From Candidatus Woesearchaeota archaeon (lineage in GTDB: Archaea; Nanobdellota; Nanobdellia; Woesearchaeales; GW2011-AR4): a stretch of 64,000 nucleotides of DNA. The stretch spans positions 1 through 64,000 of the forward strand of contig JACPMX010000004.1 of assembly GCA_016185755.1 (NCBI GenBank), in the 5' to 3' direction. The notes beneath the pieces are model-generated. The model was not told the origin of the DNA. It saw only the letters and a program-made list of their open reading frames with translations, and searched no databases. Shown here piece after piece: positions 15,141 through 23,173 of the stretch (position 1 is the stretch's first letter; every line of letters begins with the position of its first letter). The position numbers were made by a program, and so were the translations under genes.

Positions 15141-15192
15141 TTTTCAATATAGAAAAATACCACTGGACATCCTTGCCCGAAATATATAAAGG
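15141..15192 (+). promoter_or_regulatory. Dispersed promoter element, copy A
   Basis: TTTTCAATATAG (15141-15152), CACTGGACATCCTTG (15161-15175) and GAAATATATAAAG (15179-15191) occur in this order. The same three blocks recur on the minus strand at 47334-47277. The last block is a good BRE/TATA box. It directs transcription toward the toxin-antitoxin pair. Confidence 0.6.
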
Positions 15193-15232
15193 CTAGTTTC
15201 TAACATTCATTTACGAAATGTTTATATAGTAG

Positions 15233-15265
15233 GTGTACTATATAGTGTACTATATGACGTACACT
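15233..15265 (+). promoter_or_regulatory. GTGTAC operator of the toxin-antitoxin pair
   Basis: Two direct GTGTACTATA repeats (15233 and 15245, 12 bp apart) and a downstream inverted GTACACT (15259-15265) form a palindromic, cooperative operator. It sits between a TATA-like TTTATATAG and the ATG at 15276, the usual place for TA autorepression. Confidence 0.6.
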
Positions 15266-15275
15266 AAAAAGAATT

Positions 15276-15536
15276 ATGAAAAATCTGCAAATTCAACTAA
15301 GCCACAGTGTGCAGGAAAAAGTGCTGTACAAGCACGGAATAGGAATAGAGGAATTGATAGGGGCATTTAAGCATGGCAGGCCCAAAATCATCAAGATTGG
15401 AGGAAAAAACTATATGGCAATAACTCATTATTTGAGGTACATAACAATGATATTTGAGTATAATGCGCCTGTTGCAAATGTGATAACTGCTTATCCTTCA
15501 AGTGATCCTCAAATAAAGAGATACAACAAAAAATGA
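15276..15536 (+). CDS. DUF4258/RelE-like toxin candidate
   Basis: An 86-aa basic protein with a short beta-rich core (KIIKIGGKNYMAITHYLRYITMIFEY) and C-terminal VITAYPSSDPQIKRY, the pattern of small RNase-like toxins (HigB/MqsR/DUF4258 style). An N-terminal LSHSVQEKVLYKHGIGIEEL helix resembles the loop-helix of this group. It overlaps the next gene by 4 bp (ATGA), has a palindromic operator and sits between two Fic genes. Toxicity is inferred from context. Confidence 0.6.
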   Translation: MKNLQIQLSHSVQEKVLYKHGIGIEELIGAFKHGRPKIIKIGGKNYMAITHYLRYITMIFEYNAPVANVITAYPSSDPQIKRYNKK

Positions 15537-15988
15537 AAAAGTCAAAGTATCAGCAGGAGCTTGAAAAGGAGCCTTACTACAACTTAAAAGAGGGGGATTT
15601 GGGGGAAGAAGCAAAGTTTGAAATAAACAAGGATTCGTTTAAGGGGCCTTTCAAGTGCCATGGAAAGAAGACCGCTTTGATTGAGAAGAAAACTTCCTAC
15701 GGCGACCTTGAATTCAGCTATAATGTCTGGCAATGCAAGGCATGCAAAAAGGAATATGTTGACATGGAGCAGGCCAGGGTTTACGAGAAATTTTTGATTA
15801 TGAAGAAATTTCTAATGGAGAACCCGATTACCATTGAAAGAAGCATGAATTACGACGGCAAAGCGTTCTTTTTCAGGTTTCCCAAGGAATTGGCAAGCAA
15901 CTTGCACAAGGAAGATCTAGTTGATATCAAATTGCTCTCAACTGACGGAAGCATGTTTCTGGTTGAGATTAAGCACAGGCATTCGTGA
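15533..15988 (+). CDS. MqsA-like zinc-finger/AbrB-type antitoxin candidate
   Basis: The 151-aa protein has an N-terminal acidic region, a four-Cys zinc finger (Cys in FKCHG and WQCKACKKEY) and a C-terminal segment (FRFPKELASNLHKEDLVDI) that resembles a SpoVT/AbrB DNA-binding beta fold. This is the architecture of an MqsA-type antitoxin, with zinc binding for stability and DNA binding for autoregulation. It is translationally coupled to the toxin-like gene and would bind the GTGTAC operator. Confidence 0.6.
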   Translation: MKKSKYQQELEKEPYYNLKEGDLGEEAKFEINKDSFKGPFKCHGKKTALIEKKTSYGDLEFSYNVWQCKACKKEYVDMEQARVYEKFLIMKKFLMENPITIERSMNYDGKAFFFRFPKELASNLHKEDLVDIKLLSTDGSMFLVEIKHRHS

Positions 15989-16088
15989 TGCAAGATGAAT
16001 ATGCATAAATATTTGGGTTAAGGCGAGTGCTGAAGGAGAGTAAGGGGGATGCATAAAAGGGGAAATAGATTCAAGGGCAAAAATATAC

Positions 16089-16979
16089 TTAATAATCTTT
16101 AATCTGGTTTTTCAATTCATCAAACAAATATTTAATCATATAGAGGTAGTTTCCATCATCTGCCCGCTTTAAGGCATTATAATACCTTCTTTTATTCCTG
16201 TTCTGCACTATGACTACAGGATACCCCTTTTTCAAGAATATATGGTTAAGCAGCAGCCTTCCTACCCTTCCGTTTCCGTCAAAAAACGGGTGTATCCTTT
16301 CAAAAATGCAGTGAAAAACCGCAGCAAGCTCCAAAGCGTGCAAATTCCTGTTTTTCTTATGCCACTTTAATAGGTTTTCCATTTCTGTTTCAACCATGTC
16401 TGCTTTTATAGGCACTAAATCCCCAACTCTCACTTGCGCATCCCTGAATTTACCTGCATCTTCAGTCACGCTTTCTTTTAGTATCCTGTGCAGGCCCAGT
16501 ATAAGCTCCCGATTTATTTCTTTTGGAAGGCTTTCTTTCATGAAAATGAATGCCTTCCTGTGATTTTCAGCCTCTTTGATGTCCCGCATCGGCTTTTCCC
16601 TCGGGGCAATTCCGTCCTGGAGCAGCATTTTGGTGTCTTTGTAACTCAATGAAGACCCCTCTATCCTGTTTGTGTCATAAGTGAATTTTATGATGACTGA
16701 TTCCTCGAGCTTCATAATTTCGTCTTTTGTTGCATTCTTTTTTTTGTCCAGCCACAGCCGCCTTATTTTTTCAAGTTCTTCGCCTTTTTCCGAAAGAAAC
16801 TGCTTTATTCTGTCAAATTCAGTTTTGTACCCCTCAATCTCTTTTTTTGAGGGCGGGTTTAACCCAATATACCTCTCCACCTTCTTCCATTTGTCGCTGC
16901 CAAGCCTGGTGGACTGGACGGCATAATAGTACCATCTTCCCTTTACCTTCTTTTTTCTTACGAACAAGTTAGTCACCAC
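16089..16979 (-). CDS. Fic family protein with canonical motif
   Basis: This second Fic protein has the complete motif IHPFFDGNGRVGR and an N-terminal inhibitory helix TNRIEGS, so it should be an active, self-inhibited AMP transferase. The first 60 residues resemble the first Fic protein, including a KGRWYYYAVQS beta motif. Start is GTG 16979 (or GTG 16976). The start codon lies in a 13-bp direct repeat that is copied 41 bp upstream. Confidence 0.88.
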   Translation of the reverse strand: MVTNLFVRKKKVKGRWYYYAVQSTRLGSDKWKKVERYIGLNPPSKKEIEGYKTEFDRIKQFLSEKGEELEKIRRLWLDKKKNATKDEIMKLEESVIIKFTYDTNRIEGSSLSYKDTKMLLQDGIAPREKPMRDIKEAENHRKAFIFMKESLPKEINRELILGLHRILKESVTEDAGKFRDAQVRVGDLVPIKADMVETEMENLLKWHKKNRNLHALELAAVFHCIFERIHPFFDGNGRVGRLLLNHIFLKKGYPVVIVQNRNKRRYYNALKRADDGNYLYMIKYLFDELKNQIKDY

Positions 16980-17021
16980 AAAAACAAAATTTTGTCTATT
17001 TTACTTCAGTTAGTCACCACA
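16968..17021 (-). promoter_or_regulatory. 13-bp direct repeat over the Fic gene 2 start
   Basis: GTTAGTCACCACA occurs at 16968-16980 and 17009-17021 (plus-strand reading). The first copy covers the GTG start codon on the minus strand, and the interval AAACAAAATTTTGTCTATTT contains the palindrome ACAAAATTTTGT. This looks like a repressor binding region. Confidence 0.4.
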
Positions 17022-17035
17022 GATATTTAAGGGTT

Positions 17036-17104
17036 ATGGTTGTCGGGAAAAACAAGTTTGAGGAAAAAGCGCAGGCTGCGGGTTCAAATTTCATCGGGGC
17101 TTAA
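17036..17104 (+). pseudogene. Possible short gene remnant at the island edge
   Basis: The only coding-like sequence in 17022-17256 is a 22-codon reading frame ending AQAAGSNFIGA-stop, composed like the core genes (GC-richer) and not like the AT-rich island beside it. It could be a truncated piece left by insertion or rearrangement. The rest of 17105-17256 is AT-rich and I see no gene, tRNA or clear terminator in it. Confidence 0.2.
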
Positions 17105-17256
17105 CTATTATTTTGAATGAATGCCTATTAAATACTTATGAGCGAAGCGAACGGAGAACTTTCTTACTTTTAAAATCCTATTAGTGTTGTAGTTTTTACT
17201 TACTTTATTATCAACTTCTGCCGAAGGTAGAGGGTAGTTTTGTCGTAGGGGGCTAG

Positions 17257-17886
17257 TTATACTTTTTTATGTAACTTACATTCTCCTAATCGTTCACATA
17301 GAAGGCTCGCAAAGATTAGATACTTTAGGGTTCTATTAAAATCAGTTTGAACAATCTCATCATGGCCTTTTGGATTTCTTATTCCCATTATCGCGCCTGC
17401 GTACAAATGCATAAATCCTTCTTGTTCATCCTTATCAGATTGAGACACCAAATTGTTTAAAATTAATGTCGGATTATTAACACTAAAAACTGTTAACATT
17501 AAGTTTTTCCCATCCAAATCCTTCCGATTTGATCTTTCTTTAACCATATTATTAACTTTTTTATATGCTTCAAAAATAGCTTGGGAGAAGTGGTTGTTCA
17601 AAAACAATTCCTTACTGACTTTTTCTACCTCTGGATGAATATTTAACAATTTAAAGTAGTCAATGGCTTTCTTCTTCTTATGATGTTGTTCATCTGCATG
17701 AAATTTTTGTATCCAGCCCTTATTCTCTTTTCTCAAAAAATTTTTACACGATTTTAGTTGCATTAAAATATTTGAACACGTAATCCCATATTTATCTAAT
17801 AATTTTTTTTCAACTTCTATTGGTTTTTTGTGTTCCAAAAAGAATCCGCTAGTCCATAGATTATTAATTGCAGAATTTATTCTCAT
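17257..17886 (-). CDS. TIGR02391 (Ymh) HEPN-type protein
   Basis: The C-terminal half has the full TIGR02391 signature: HPEVEKVSKELFLNNHFSQA, DGKNLMLTVFS and LVSQSDKDEQEGFMHLYAGA followed by IMGIRNPKGHDE. The RNPKGH segment matches the Rx4H motif of HEPN ribonucleases. The N-terminal 60 residues are different and may recruit the partner proteins. The family is common in phages and in defence or restriction islands. It is the last gene of a four-gene AT-rich minus-strand operon. RNase activity is inferred only. Confidence 0.75.
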   Translation of the reverse strand: MRINSAINNLWTSGFFLEHKKPIEVEKKLLDKYGITCSNILMQLKSCKNFLRKENKGWIQKFHADEQHHKKKKAIDYFKLLNIHPEVEKVSKELFLNNHFSQAIFEAYKKVNNMVKERSNRKDLDGKNLMLTVFSVNNPTLILNNLVSQSDKDEQEGFMHLYAGAIMGIRNPKGHDEIVQTDFNRTLKYLIFASLLCERLGECKLHKKV

Positions 17887-17888
17887 AT

Positions 17889-18245
17889 TTACTCCTTAAC
17901 ATACATCCAAATCTTAGATTTCTGACCATTAGCAAAATCTTTAGTTTTTTTCAGTTTACCACTTCTAACTATCTTCCTTAACGGCAATGTTAAATCTGAA
18001 GCTCTAAAGTGGAAATCTTTTTCTGCAAGTTTTTCTATAATTTCTTTAATAGTTTTTGGCTCTTTAAAGAATTCATAAGTACCTAATGATAATATTTTTT
18101 CAACAGTACCTTGTTTCTTCCGAGAATGGTTTTCATTAGTGTTAATTCTTGTTGGAGATTTATGAGCAACAGAAGTTTTTTTTAACTCTATATCTCCTTC
18201 ATATTCATCACCATTGTTATCCGTTAATTTTATTTTTACTTTCAT
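17889..18245 (-). CDS. Winged-helix protein 3 of the HEPN cassette
   Basis: The N-terminus is a short beta segment (MKVKIKLTDNNGDEYEGDI), a basic linker follows, and the C-terminal 65 residues form a winged helix: EFFKEPKTIKEIIEKLAEK, FRASDLTLPLRKIV, then a wing (SGKLKKTKDFANGQKSKIW). The KTI..IIEKL / basic wing layout matches the first gene of the operon. It ends 2 bp before the HEPN gene, so the two are co-translated. No named family. Confidence 0.6.
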   Translation of the reverse strand: MKVKIKLTDNNGDEYEGDIELKKTSVAHKSPTRINTNENHSRKKQGTVEKILSLGTYEFFKEPKTIKEIIEKLAEKDFHFRASDLTLPLRKIVRSGKLKKTKDFANGQKSKIWMYVKE

Positions 18246-18274
18246 TTTGACTAAATTCTATTTTTGTGATTTGT

Positions 18275-18688
18275 TTATTCCTCAACTTTAAAATCTTTCT
18301 CTACAACAGCTATACCTGTATTTGTAATATAAAATGCTTTTTTTCCATCTTTTTTTTCCGGATGTTCAGAAATCCAACCTTTCTTTATGCACTGATTAAT
18401 TTTATCATTTATGTTGGCAGGTTTAGTTGATTTAGATTTTATAAAACACTCTTGAATCTCTCCTGCGTTAAAAAAATCTTTATTTTCATGTTTTTCTATG
18501 AAGTATGCAAAAAGTACAGTTCTTTGAATGTCATCTTTTGGTTTTTTCTGAATAACGAATTCACTAATGGAAATATTTCTGATTGTCTTTTGATTTGAAG
18601 ACTGCCCTCCCTCAAACAAAATTGCTTCAATTTTCTTGAGCCTTTCTTCATGATTATCAATGGTGTTTTTTATTTCTTCAGTTTCCAT
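18275..18688 (-). CDS. Winged-helix protein 2 of the HEPN cassette
   Basis: The 137-aa protein begins with a coiled-coil helix (IDNHEERLKKIEAILFEGG) and then a winged-helix domain (VLFAYFIEKHENKDFFNAGE, a recognition region with KPANINDKINQCIKKGWI, and a wing KKDGKKAFYITNTG). The pattern resembles archaeal sequence-specific regulators. It overlaps the first gene by 11 bp. Confidence 0.55.
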   Translation of the reverse strand: METEEIKNTIDNHEERLKKIEAILFEGGQSSNQKTIRNISISEFVIQKKPKDDIQRTVLFAYFIEKHENKDFFNAGEIQECFIKSKSTKPANINDKINQCIKKGWISEHPEKKDGKKAFYITNTGIAVVEKDFKVEE

Positions 18689-18923
18689 GTTGCCCTACCC
18701 CGACTTTTTTATATTTCCATCTTTCATTTTCCCCTTTTTCTCGTTCAATTACATCTTCCTGACATAAAAAAGTAAGCAATTGAGATAATAAACTCACTTG
18801 TTTGCCCTTCACTGAATACCCTTTTTGGTCGAGTCTTTTCACAACGTCTTCAATAGTCTTCCAATCATTAAAAAAACCATGTTCGACCAACTTCCTAAGC
18901 AATTCTTTATTTATATTTGCCAT
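18678..18923 (-). CDS. Winged-helix protein 1 of the HEPN cassette
   Basis: An 81-aa single winged helix (LVEHGFFNDWKTIEDVVKRL, KGKQVSLLSQLLTFL, wing REKGENERWKY) similar in layout to protein 3: FF-x-KTI-x-VV/II-x-RL, an aliphatic recognition helix and a basic aromatic wing. It is the first gene of the operon; promoter elements should lie at 18930-18990, where AT-rich sequence includes TATATAAATG. Confidence 0.55.
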   Translation of the reverse strand: MANINKELLRKLVEHGFFNDWKTIEDVVKRLDQKGYSVKGKQVSLLSQLLTFLCQEDVIEREKGENERWKYKKVGVGQHGN

Positions 18924-19303
18924 AAATTTGGAATTACGATTTAATATATAAATGTTTCTATTTATTATTAATTTGGTACTAGAATAATAGATTAAAGCCC
19001 CACTATGACCACATATTAACTACTGACGTGAAAAAGCAGTGATTCTCACTATGTTCCCACCTAGTACTATTATTTTTTCATCAATATACTATATAAATAA
19101 CGAAATAAATCATTTTTTATGAGTAATTAACTATAATTATTTTATAATTTTGTGGTAGTTTAAATAGTATTGCTATCTTGGTGTGCCACCCCGTCGTTTT
19201 AAAGTAAGTAAAAATTTGGATGAGGCGAGTAATCGTTAAACTCTACATTAGACGTAGCTACTTATTTAATATAATAATTCAATTTAATACTATTCTAAAA
19301 ACC
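18924..19303. other. AT-rich intergenic stretch
   Basis: About 380 bp of very AT-rich sequence separates the winged-helix cassette from the ABC operon. It contains a TATA-like TATATAAATG near the cassette start (minus strand at about 18950) and ACTATATAAATAACG at about 19088. I see no gene, tRNA, terminator hairpin or array in it. Base composition matches the cassette, so it is probably part of the same transferred segment. Confidence 0.5.
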
Positions 19304-20515
19304 TCACTCATACCGTAAAGCATCAACCGGCTTCAATCTCGATGCCCTTCTCGCCGGCAAGAATCCGGCTGTTGCTCCGACAATTAAGGAAAACAATAAA
19401 CACCCAATTATCAAAACAATTGGATATGCTGGCTTCAAAAGTGCAAATCCCGATGCAGCAGCTATAGAGCCTCCAACACTGGAAACAAAATACCCAAGCA
19501 AAACGCCAAGAACTCCTCCAATCAAGCCAATCAGTCCAGCCTCAACTACAAATATTGTCAGAATGTCATTGTTAGTTGCTCCAATCGCCTTCATCACTCC
19601 AATCTCTTTTGTCCTTTCAAGTATGGAAGTGTACATCGTGTTCATTATGTTGACAAAGGCAACTACAAGCGAGACTAAGGCAATAAGCACAAGCATCCCG
19701 TTAATCACATTTATGATGGTGTTGAATGTGGCAAGGGCATCCTCAAAAGTCTGCACAAAGAAATTCTCCTTGCCTTCCTCCTGATTCTTGAATTTCCTTA
19801 ATCTTTCCCCAATCCTTGAAGCAAGCTCGGAAGGATTGACGCCTTTTTGAGAAGAAGCCATCATAAACCCAAACTTGTCCTTTGATGCAGGAAACAGCGA
19901 TTCAAAGGCCTCATTCGTAATGAATATGTTGGAATCATCCTGCGGATTTCCAATCTCCTCATAAAAGCCAATCACCTCAAACTTTTTGGAATTGATATCA
20001 AATTTATCCCCTATTCTCAATCCTTTTTCAAAAATCTTGTCATCAAACTGGTAGTTATATCCCAAAACTGCCTTGTCCAAGTCGCCTTTCTTCAATCTTC
20101 TTCCTTCAATCACCTTGACTGAAAAAGTCTCTTCAATGAAATCCAGATGAGAAGTGTCAGAGCCTGCCAAGAAGACAAACTTCTTCTGCTCTTTGAATTT
20201 AACTTCTCCAACCTTGAAATACATCCCCACAATCTCGTCAACTCCCTTTATCTTGGAAACGAAATCAACATCATCTTTGGAAAGGAAGAAATTCTCATCA
20301 GTTCCAGGAGCTCCAATGCCTCTTGCCTGTATGAACAATTTATTTCCCCCTGATTCTTCTGCCAGGGTATTTACATAGCTCTTTATCCCAATCCCAAAGC
20401 TAAGCAAGGCGAAAATGGCAGTTATTCCTATCATAATGGAAAGTATTGTCAAAAAGCTCCTCAATTTTCTCTTGCCAAAGTTCTGCAATGCATACTTTAT
20501 CTCGTAAATGTTCAT
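19304..20515 (-). CDS. MacB/FtsX-type ABC transporter permease 2
   Basis: The 403-aa protein has one N-terminal membrane helix (LRSFLTILSIMIGITAIFAL), a large extracellular MacB-like domain (about 45-270), and three C-terminal helices with ERTKEIGVMKAIGATNNDIL, the FtsX-family signature coupling loop. LolC/MacB-type permeases handle lipids, peptides or surface proteins and do not form a classical channel. It overlaps the upstream permease by 4 bp and would dimerise with it. Confidence 0.87.
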   Translation of the reverse strand: MNIYEIKYALQNFGKRKLRSFLTILSIMIGITAIFALLSFGIGIKSYVNTLAEESGGNKLFIQARGIGAPGTDENFFLSKDDVDFVSKIKGVDEIVGMYFKVGEVKFKEQKKFVFLAGSDTSHLDFIEETFSVKVIEGRRLKKGDLDKAVLGYNYQFDDKIFEKGLRIGDKFDINSKKFEVIGFYEEIGNPQDDSNIFITNEAFESLFPASKDKFGFMMASSQKGVNPSELASRIGERLRKFKNQEEGKENFFVQTFEDALATFNTIINVINGMLVLIALVSLVVAFVNIMNTMYTSILERTKEIGVMKAIGATNNDILTIFVVEAGLIGLIGGVLGVLLGYFVSSVGGSIAAASGFALLKPAYPIVLIIGCLLFSLIVGATAGFLPARRASRLKPVDALRYE

Positions 20516-21738
20516 TTTGCAGCCCTCAATGAATCAACTGGATTCAATTTCGAAGCTTGGTATGCGGGCAAAACCCCAAATAAAGTTCCTAATACAAATG
20601 AAATAGAAAGCGCCAGCAAAATTAGCCATAATGGTATGCTGGCCTGTATTAAACCCGAGCCCAGAAATATTCTTCCAACAGCAGAAATTCCATACGCCAA
20701 AGACATCCCGATTACAAGCCCGATTATTCCGCCAACCATTCCAAGCAATCCTGATTCAATAAAAAATATGGTGAATATGGCAGAATTTTTTGCTCCAATT
20801 GATTTCATTATTCCTATTTCCTTGGTCCTTTCCAAAACAGAGGTATACATGGTGTTCATTATCCCTATGCCTCCGACAGCAAGGGAGATGGCAGCTATGA
20901 TGTAAACAAACAACTGCACGGCAAACAGAGTTGAGTTCAATGCTTCAAGAGTCTGCTGCGGGCTTTCCACCTGAAAATCCTCTTCCCCTTTGTCAACATC
21001 CCTTTCCTTGCGAAGCAGTTCTTCAATATTGGCCTTCACATTATCAATATTTTTTTGGTCCTTGACTTTTACAGCTATGACATCCACTTTTTCCTTTTCT
21101 GTGCCAAGAATGTCAACCATTGAAGCTTCATTCATGAAAACATTGTTGTCAAATATGAAACTGCCCTTCTTTTCCAAAATGCCGACAACCTCAAAAGTAT
21201 TTTCATTGACCAGTATCCTGTCCCCAACCTTAACTCCTCTGCCGAATTCATCATCTTCCTTGAGGTTATTTCCAATCATAACTTTTCTTGTGTCGCTATC
21301 CTTCAAGAGCCTGCCTTGCTCTGTCTTAAGGTTGACCATCGTCTCAATGACTTTGCGGTCTTCTCCACCGGGAATGGAGCCCACTATCAATATCTTCTGC
21401 ACGTCATTGAATTCCACAGTGGCTGATTCGATGTACCTTGCAATTGATGCTTCCACTCCGTTTACCTTGCCAACCTCATCAACAAGTTCGTCGCTTAATG
21501 GATTTGCTACAGCCTGTCCGGGAGGCCCGGCAAAAGCAATTCCGGAAGCCTGGACAGAAAGCACATCAGGCCCAAGAAATCCAAACTGGGACATTATTGC
21601 GAGCCTCAATCCCTCCCCCAGTCCAATCAAGGAAACAACAGCGGCTATTCCTATGAATATCCCTATCATCGTGAGCCAGGACCTAAGCCTTCTGCTCCTT
21701 AAGTTCTTGAGTGAAAATATGGCATAGTCTTTCAGCAT
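20512..21738 (-). CDS. MacB/FtsX-type ABC transporter permease 1
   Basis: Same architecture as its neighbour: first helix LRSWLTMIGIFIGIAAVVSL, a MacB-like periplasmic domain (about 50-280) and three C-terminal helices with ERTKEIGIMKSIGAKNSAIF. The ATG at 21738 is preferred because an earlier in-frame ATG at 21771 lies inside a hairpin and adds a Cys/Gln/Ser-rich tail absent from the family. The two permeases probably form a heterodimer powered by the LolD-type ATPase of the same operon. Confidence 0.87.
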   Translation of the reverse strand: MLKDYAIFSLKNLRSRRLRSWLTMIGIFIGIAAVVSLIGLGEGLRLAIMSQFGFLGPDVLSVQASGIAFAGPPGQAVANPLSDELVDEVGKVNGVEASIARYIESATVEFNDVQKILIVGSIPGGEDRKVIETMVNLKTEQGRLLKDSDTRKVMIGNNLKEDDEFGRGVKVGDRILVNENTFEVVGILEKKGSFIFDNNVFMNEASMVDILGTEKEKVDVIAVKVKDQKNIDNVKANIEELLRKERDVDKGEEDFQVESPQQTLEALNSTLFAVQLFVYIIAAISLAVGGIGIMNTMYTSVLERTKEIGIMKSIGAKNSAIFTIFFIESGLLGMVGGIIGLVIGMSLAYGISAVGRIFLGSGLIQASIPLWLILLALSISFVLGTLFGVLPAYQASKLNPVDSLRAAK

Positions 21739-21762
21739 TTTAAATTGGGATGAAAACTGAGT

Positions 21763-21868
21763 GCAGAACAAAAATCAGTTACGAAGTCCTGATTTTTGTT
21801 TTGCGAATAGGCTTTTCAGTGAGTTGTGAGCGAGTGAAACAAACTCACTCGCATGTGACTGAAAAGCC
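21763..21868. repeat. Intercistronic hairpin cluster
   Basis: A 16-bp stem GCAGAACAAAAATCAG (21763-21778) pairs with 21789-21804 (one G-T), then an 11-bp stem GGCTTTTCAGT/ACTGAAAAGCC (21810-21820 and 21858-21868) encloses an 8-bp hairpin GCGAGTGA/TCACTCGC (21830-21852). All lie in the 170-bp gap between the CARDB gene and the permeases. This could be an mRNA processing or attenuation site, or a palindromic element. Confidence 0.6.
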
Positions 21869-21910
21869 GTGTTTGCCGCCAACATATTTTAATCAAATTC
21901 AATTTAAAAT

Positions 21911-23173
21911 TTAATTATGCTTTCTCCTTTTTTTCCAATATCTGTAGCCGAAAAATCCTGCTACTGCAAGCACTATCAATATGACCCAGGTAAAGCTGCC
22001 GTTCCCTTCGCTTAACCCAAGCTTTTTTGCCTCGGAAGAGCTGTAGAGCGGAAGCTCGAGATTTACAACATTTTTGTAGTTTTTGTTGTTCGCATCCTTG
22101 TAGTCGACAGCCAGCGGAAGCACCAGTTTTTTATCCGAAGTCCTTTCTATGTAAAGCTTGAAATCAGCAGTTTCATAGTCATCTGAATCAATGTTGCCTA
22201 TGTAAACCTCGGATGGAGATATTATCCTGTACTTTGAACTATTAGCTAACCTCACATTGACAAATTTCATGTCCGGCAGCCCTTTATTGACTATCTTCAC
22301 AGTTATCTCCCCGGCAGATTTCGCCTTGTAAACTGTTGAGCTGTCAACGTAGACTGAAACATCAGGCTCTCCTCCGACAACTATAGTCACTATATTCGAC
22401 TTGTTGTAGTTCTTATTCAGCGAGTCGTAATACCTTATGCTGACCGGTATCTTGTAGGATTTCGAGGCTGCATCAGGGTCGACCAGCAGCTCAAACTCCA
22501 TGGATTTGGTTGATTGAGGCTCCATGTAATAAATCACTTTCTCGTTGGTTGAGCCGATAGGGGAAAACGGCGTTGATTCATCGCCGCTTTTTCCAAGGTC
22601 AAGCGTCACTTTGACGTCCTTGAGCAATGAAGTTGCATAATTCTTCATCAATATCGTCAGTTTAGTCTTTGATCCGGGCTCAACAACACCTGGCTCTGTC
22701 ATGAACTTGTCGACTGAGATTACTGCATCGTGGCTCTGCACCTTTATCCTGAGATTTTCCAGCATGATCCATGAGTCAAATCCTTCAATCTTCCATCTTA
22801 CCTTTATCTTGTAGCTGTCATCAACCGCATCCTGCGCAACTTTCAGCCGGTACCTTACTATCACGCTCTGCTTTCCGTCCTGCGATGTTCCTATTGTCCC
22901 GATGAATTTGGACGCGCTTTCCCCGGGAACCAAGGAAAATGGATACTCAGGCACAATCTCAAACACGACATTGTTTGCAGTTGTCCCGTTATTCTCTATC
23001 TTGAAGCTTACTTCTGTTTCCTTGCCGGGCTCGACCGGATCGGGGTCCTGAATTGATATGCTTACCCTTAAGTCAGGCGCCTTGCCGAAATACTGCGTGT
23101 TGACTGCTGCAATTGCAACACCAACACTCAAAACAAGCGCTATCAGCCAAATTAGTTTTTTCATAGTTATCAT
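21911..23173 (-). CDS. Membrane-anchored CARDB/COG1361 surface protein
   Basis: A signal peptide (LIWLIALVLSVGVAIAA), repeated CARDB/NEW3 beta-sandwich domains (residues about 35-385) and a C-terminal helix with a basic KKRRK tail make this an extracytoplasmic protein held in the membrane. It is encoded between the LolD ATPase and the permeases, so it probably works as the substrate-recognition or surface partner of the ABC system. Start is ATG 23164 (an AGGAGATGA ribosome site precedes it) or ATG 23173, which overlaps the previous stop. Confidence 0.8.
   Translation of the reverse strand: MITMKKLIWLIALVLSVGVAIAAVNTQYFGKAPDLRVSISIQDPDPVEPGKETEVSFKIENNGTTANNVVFEIVPEYPFSLVPGESASKFIGTIGTSQDGKQSVIVRYRLKVAQDAVDDSYKIKVRWKIEGFDSWIMLENLRIKVQSHDAVISVDKFMTEPGVVEPGSKTKLTILMKNYATSLLKDVKVTLDLGKSGDESTPFSPIGSTNEKVIYYMEPQSTKSMEFELLVDPDAASKSYKIPVSIRYYDSLNKNYNKSNIVTIVVGGEPDVSVYVDSSTVYKAKSAGEITVKIVNKGLPDMKFVNVRLANSSKYRIISPSEVYIGNIDSDDYETADFKLYIERTSDKKLVLPLAVDYKDANNKNYKNVVNLELPLYSSSEAKKLGLSEGNGSFTWVILIVLAVAGFFGYRYWKKRRKHN

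Noticed and set aside
17080-17101. T-loop-like GGTTCAAAT followed by TCGGGGC, suggesting a tRNA 3' fragment
   Set aside because: The flanking T-stem does not pair, there is no acceptor partner, and a reading frame ending AQAAGSNFIGA-stop covers it.
20990-21727. 245-codon plus-strand frame
   Set aside because: Antisense to the MacB-type permease, Ser/Thr/Pro-rich, a typical shadow frame.
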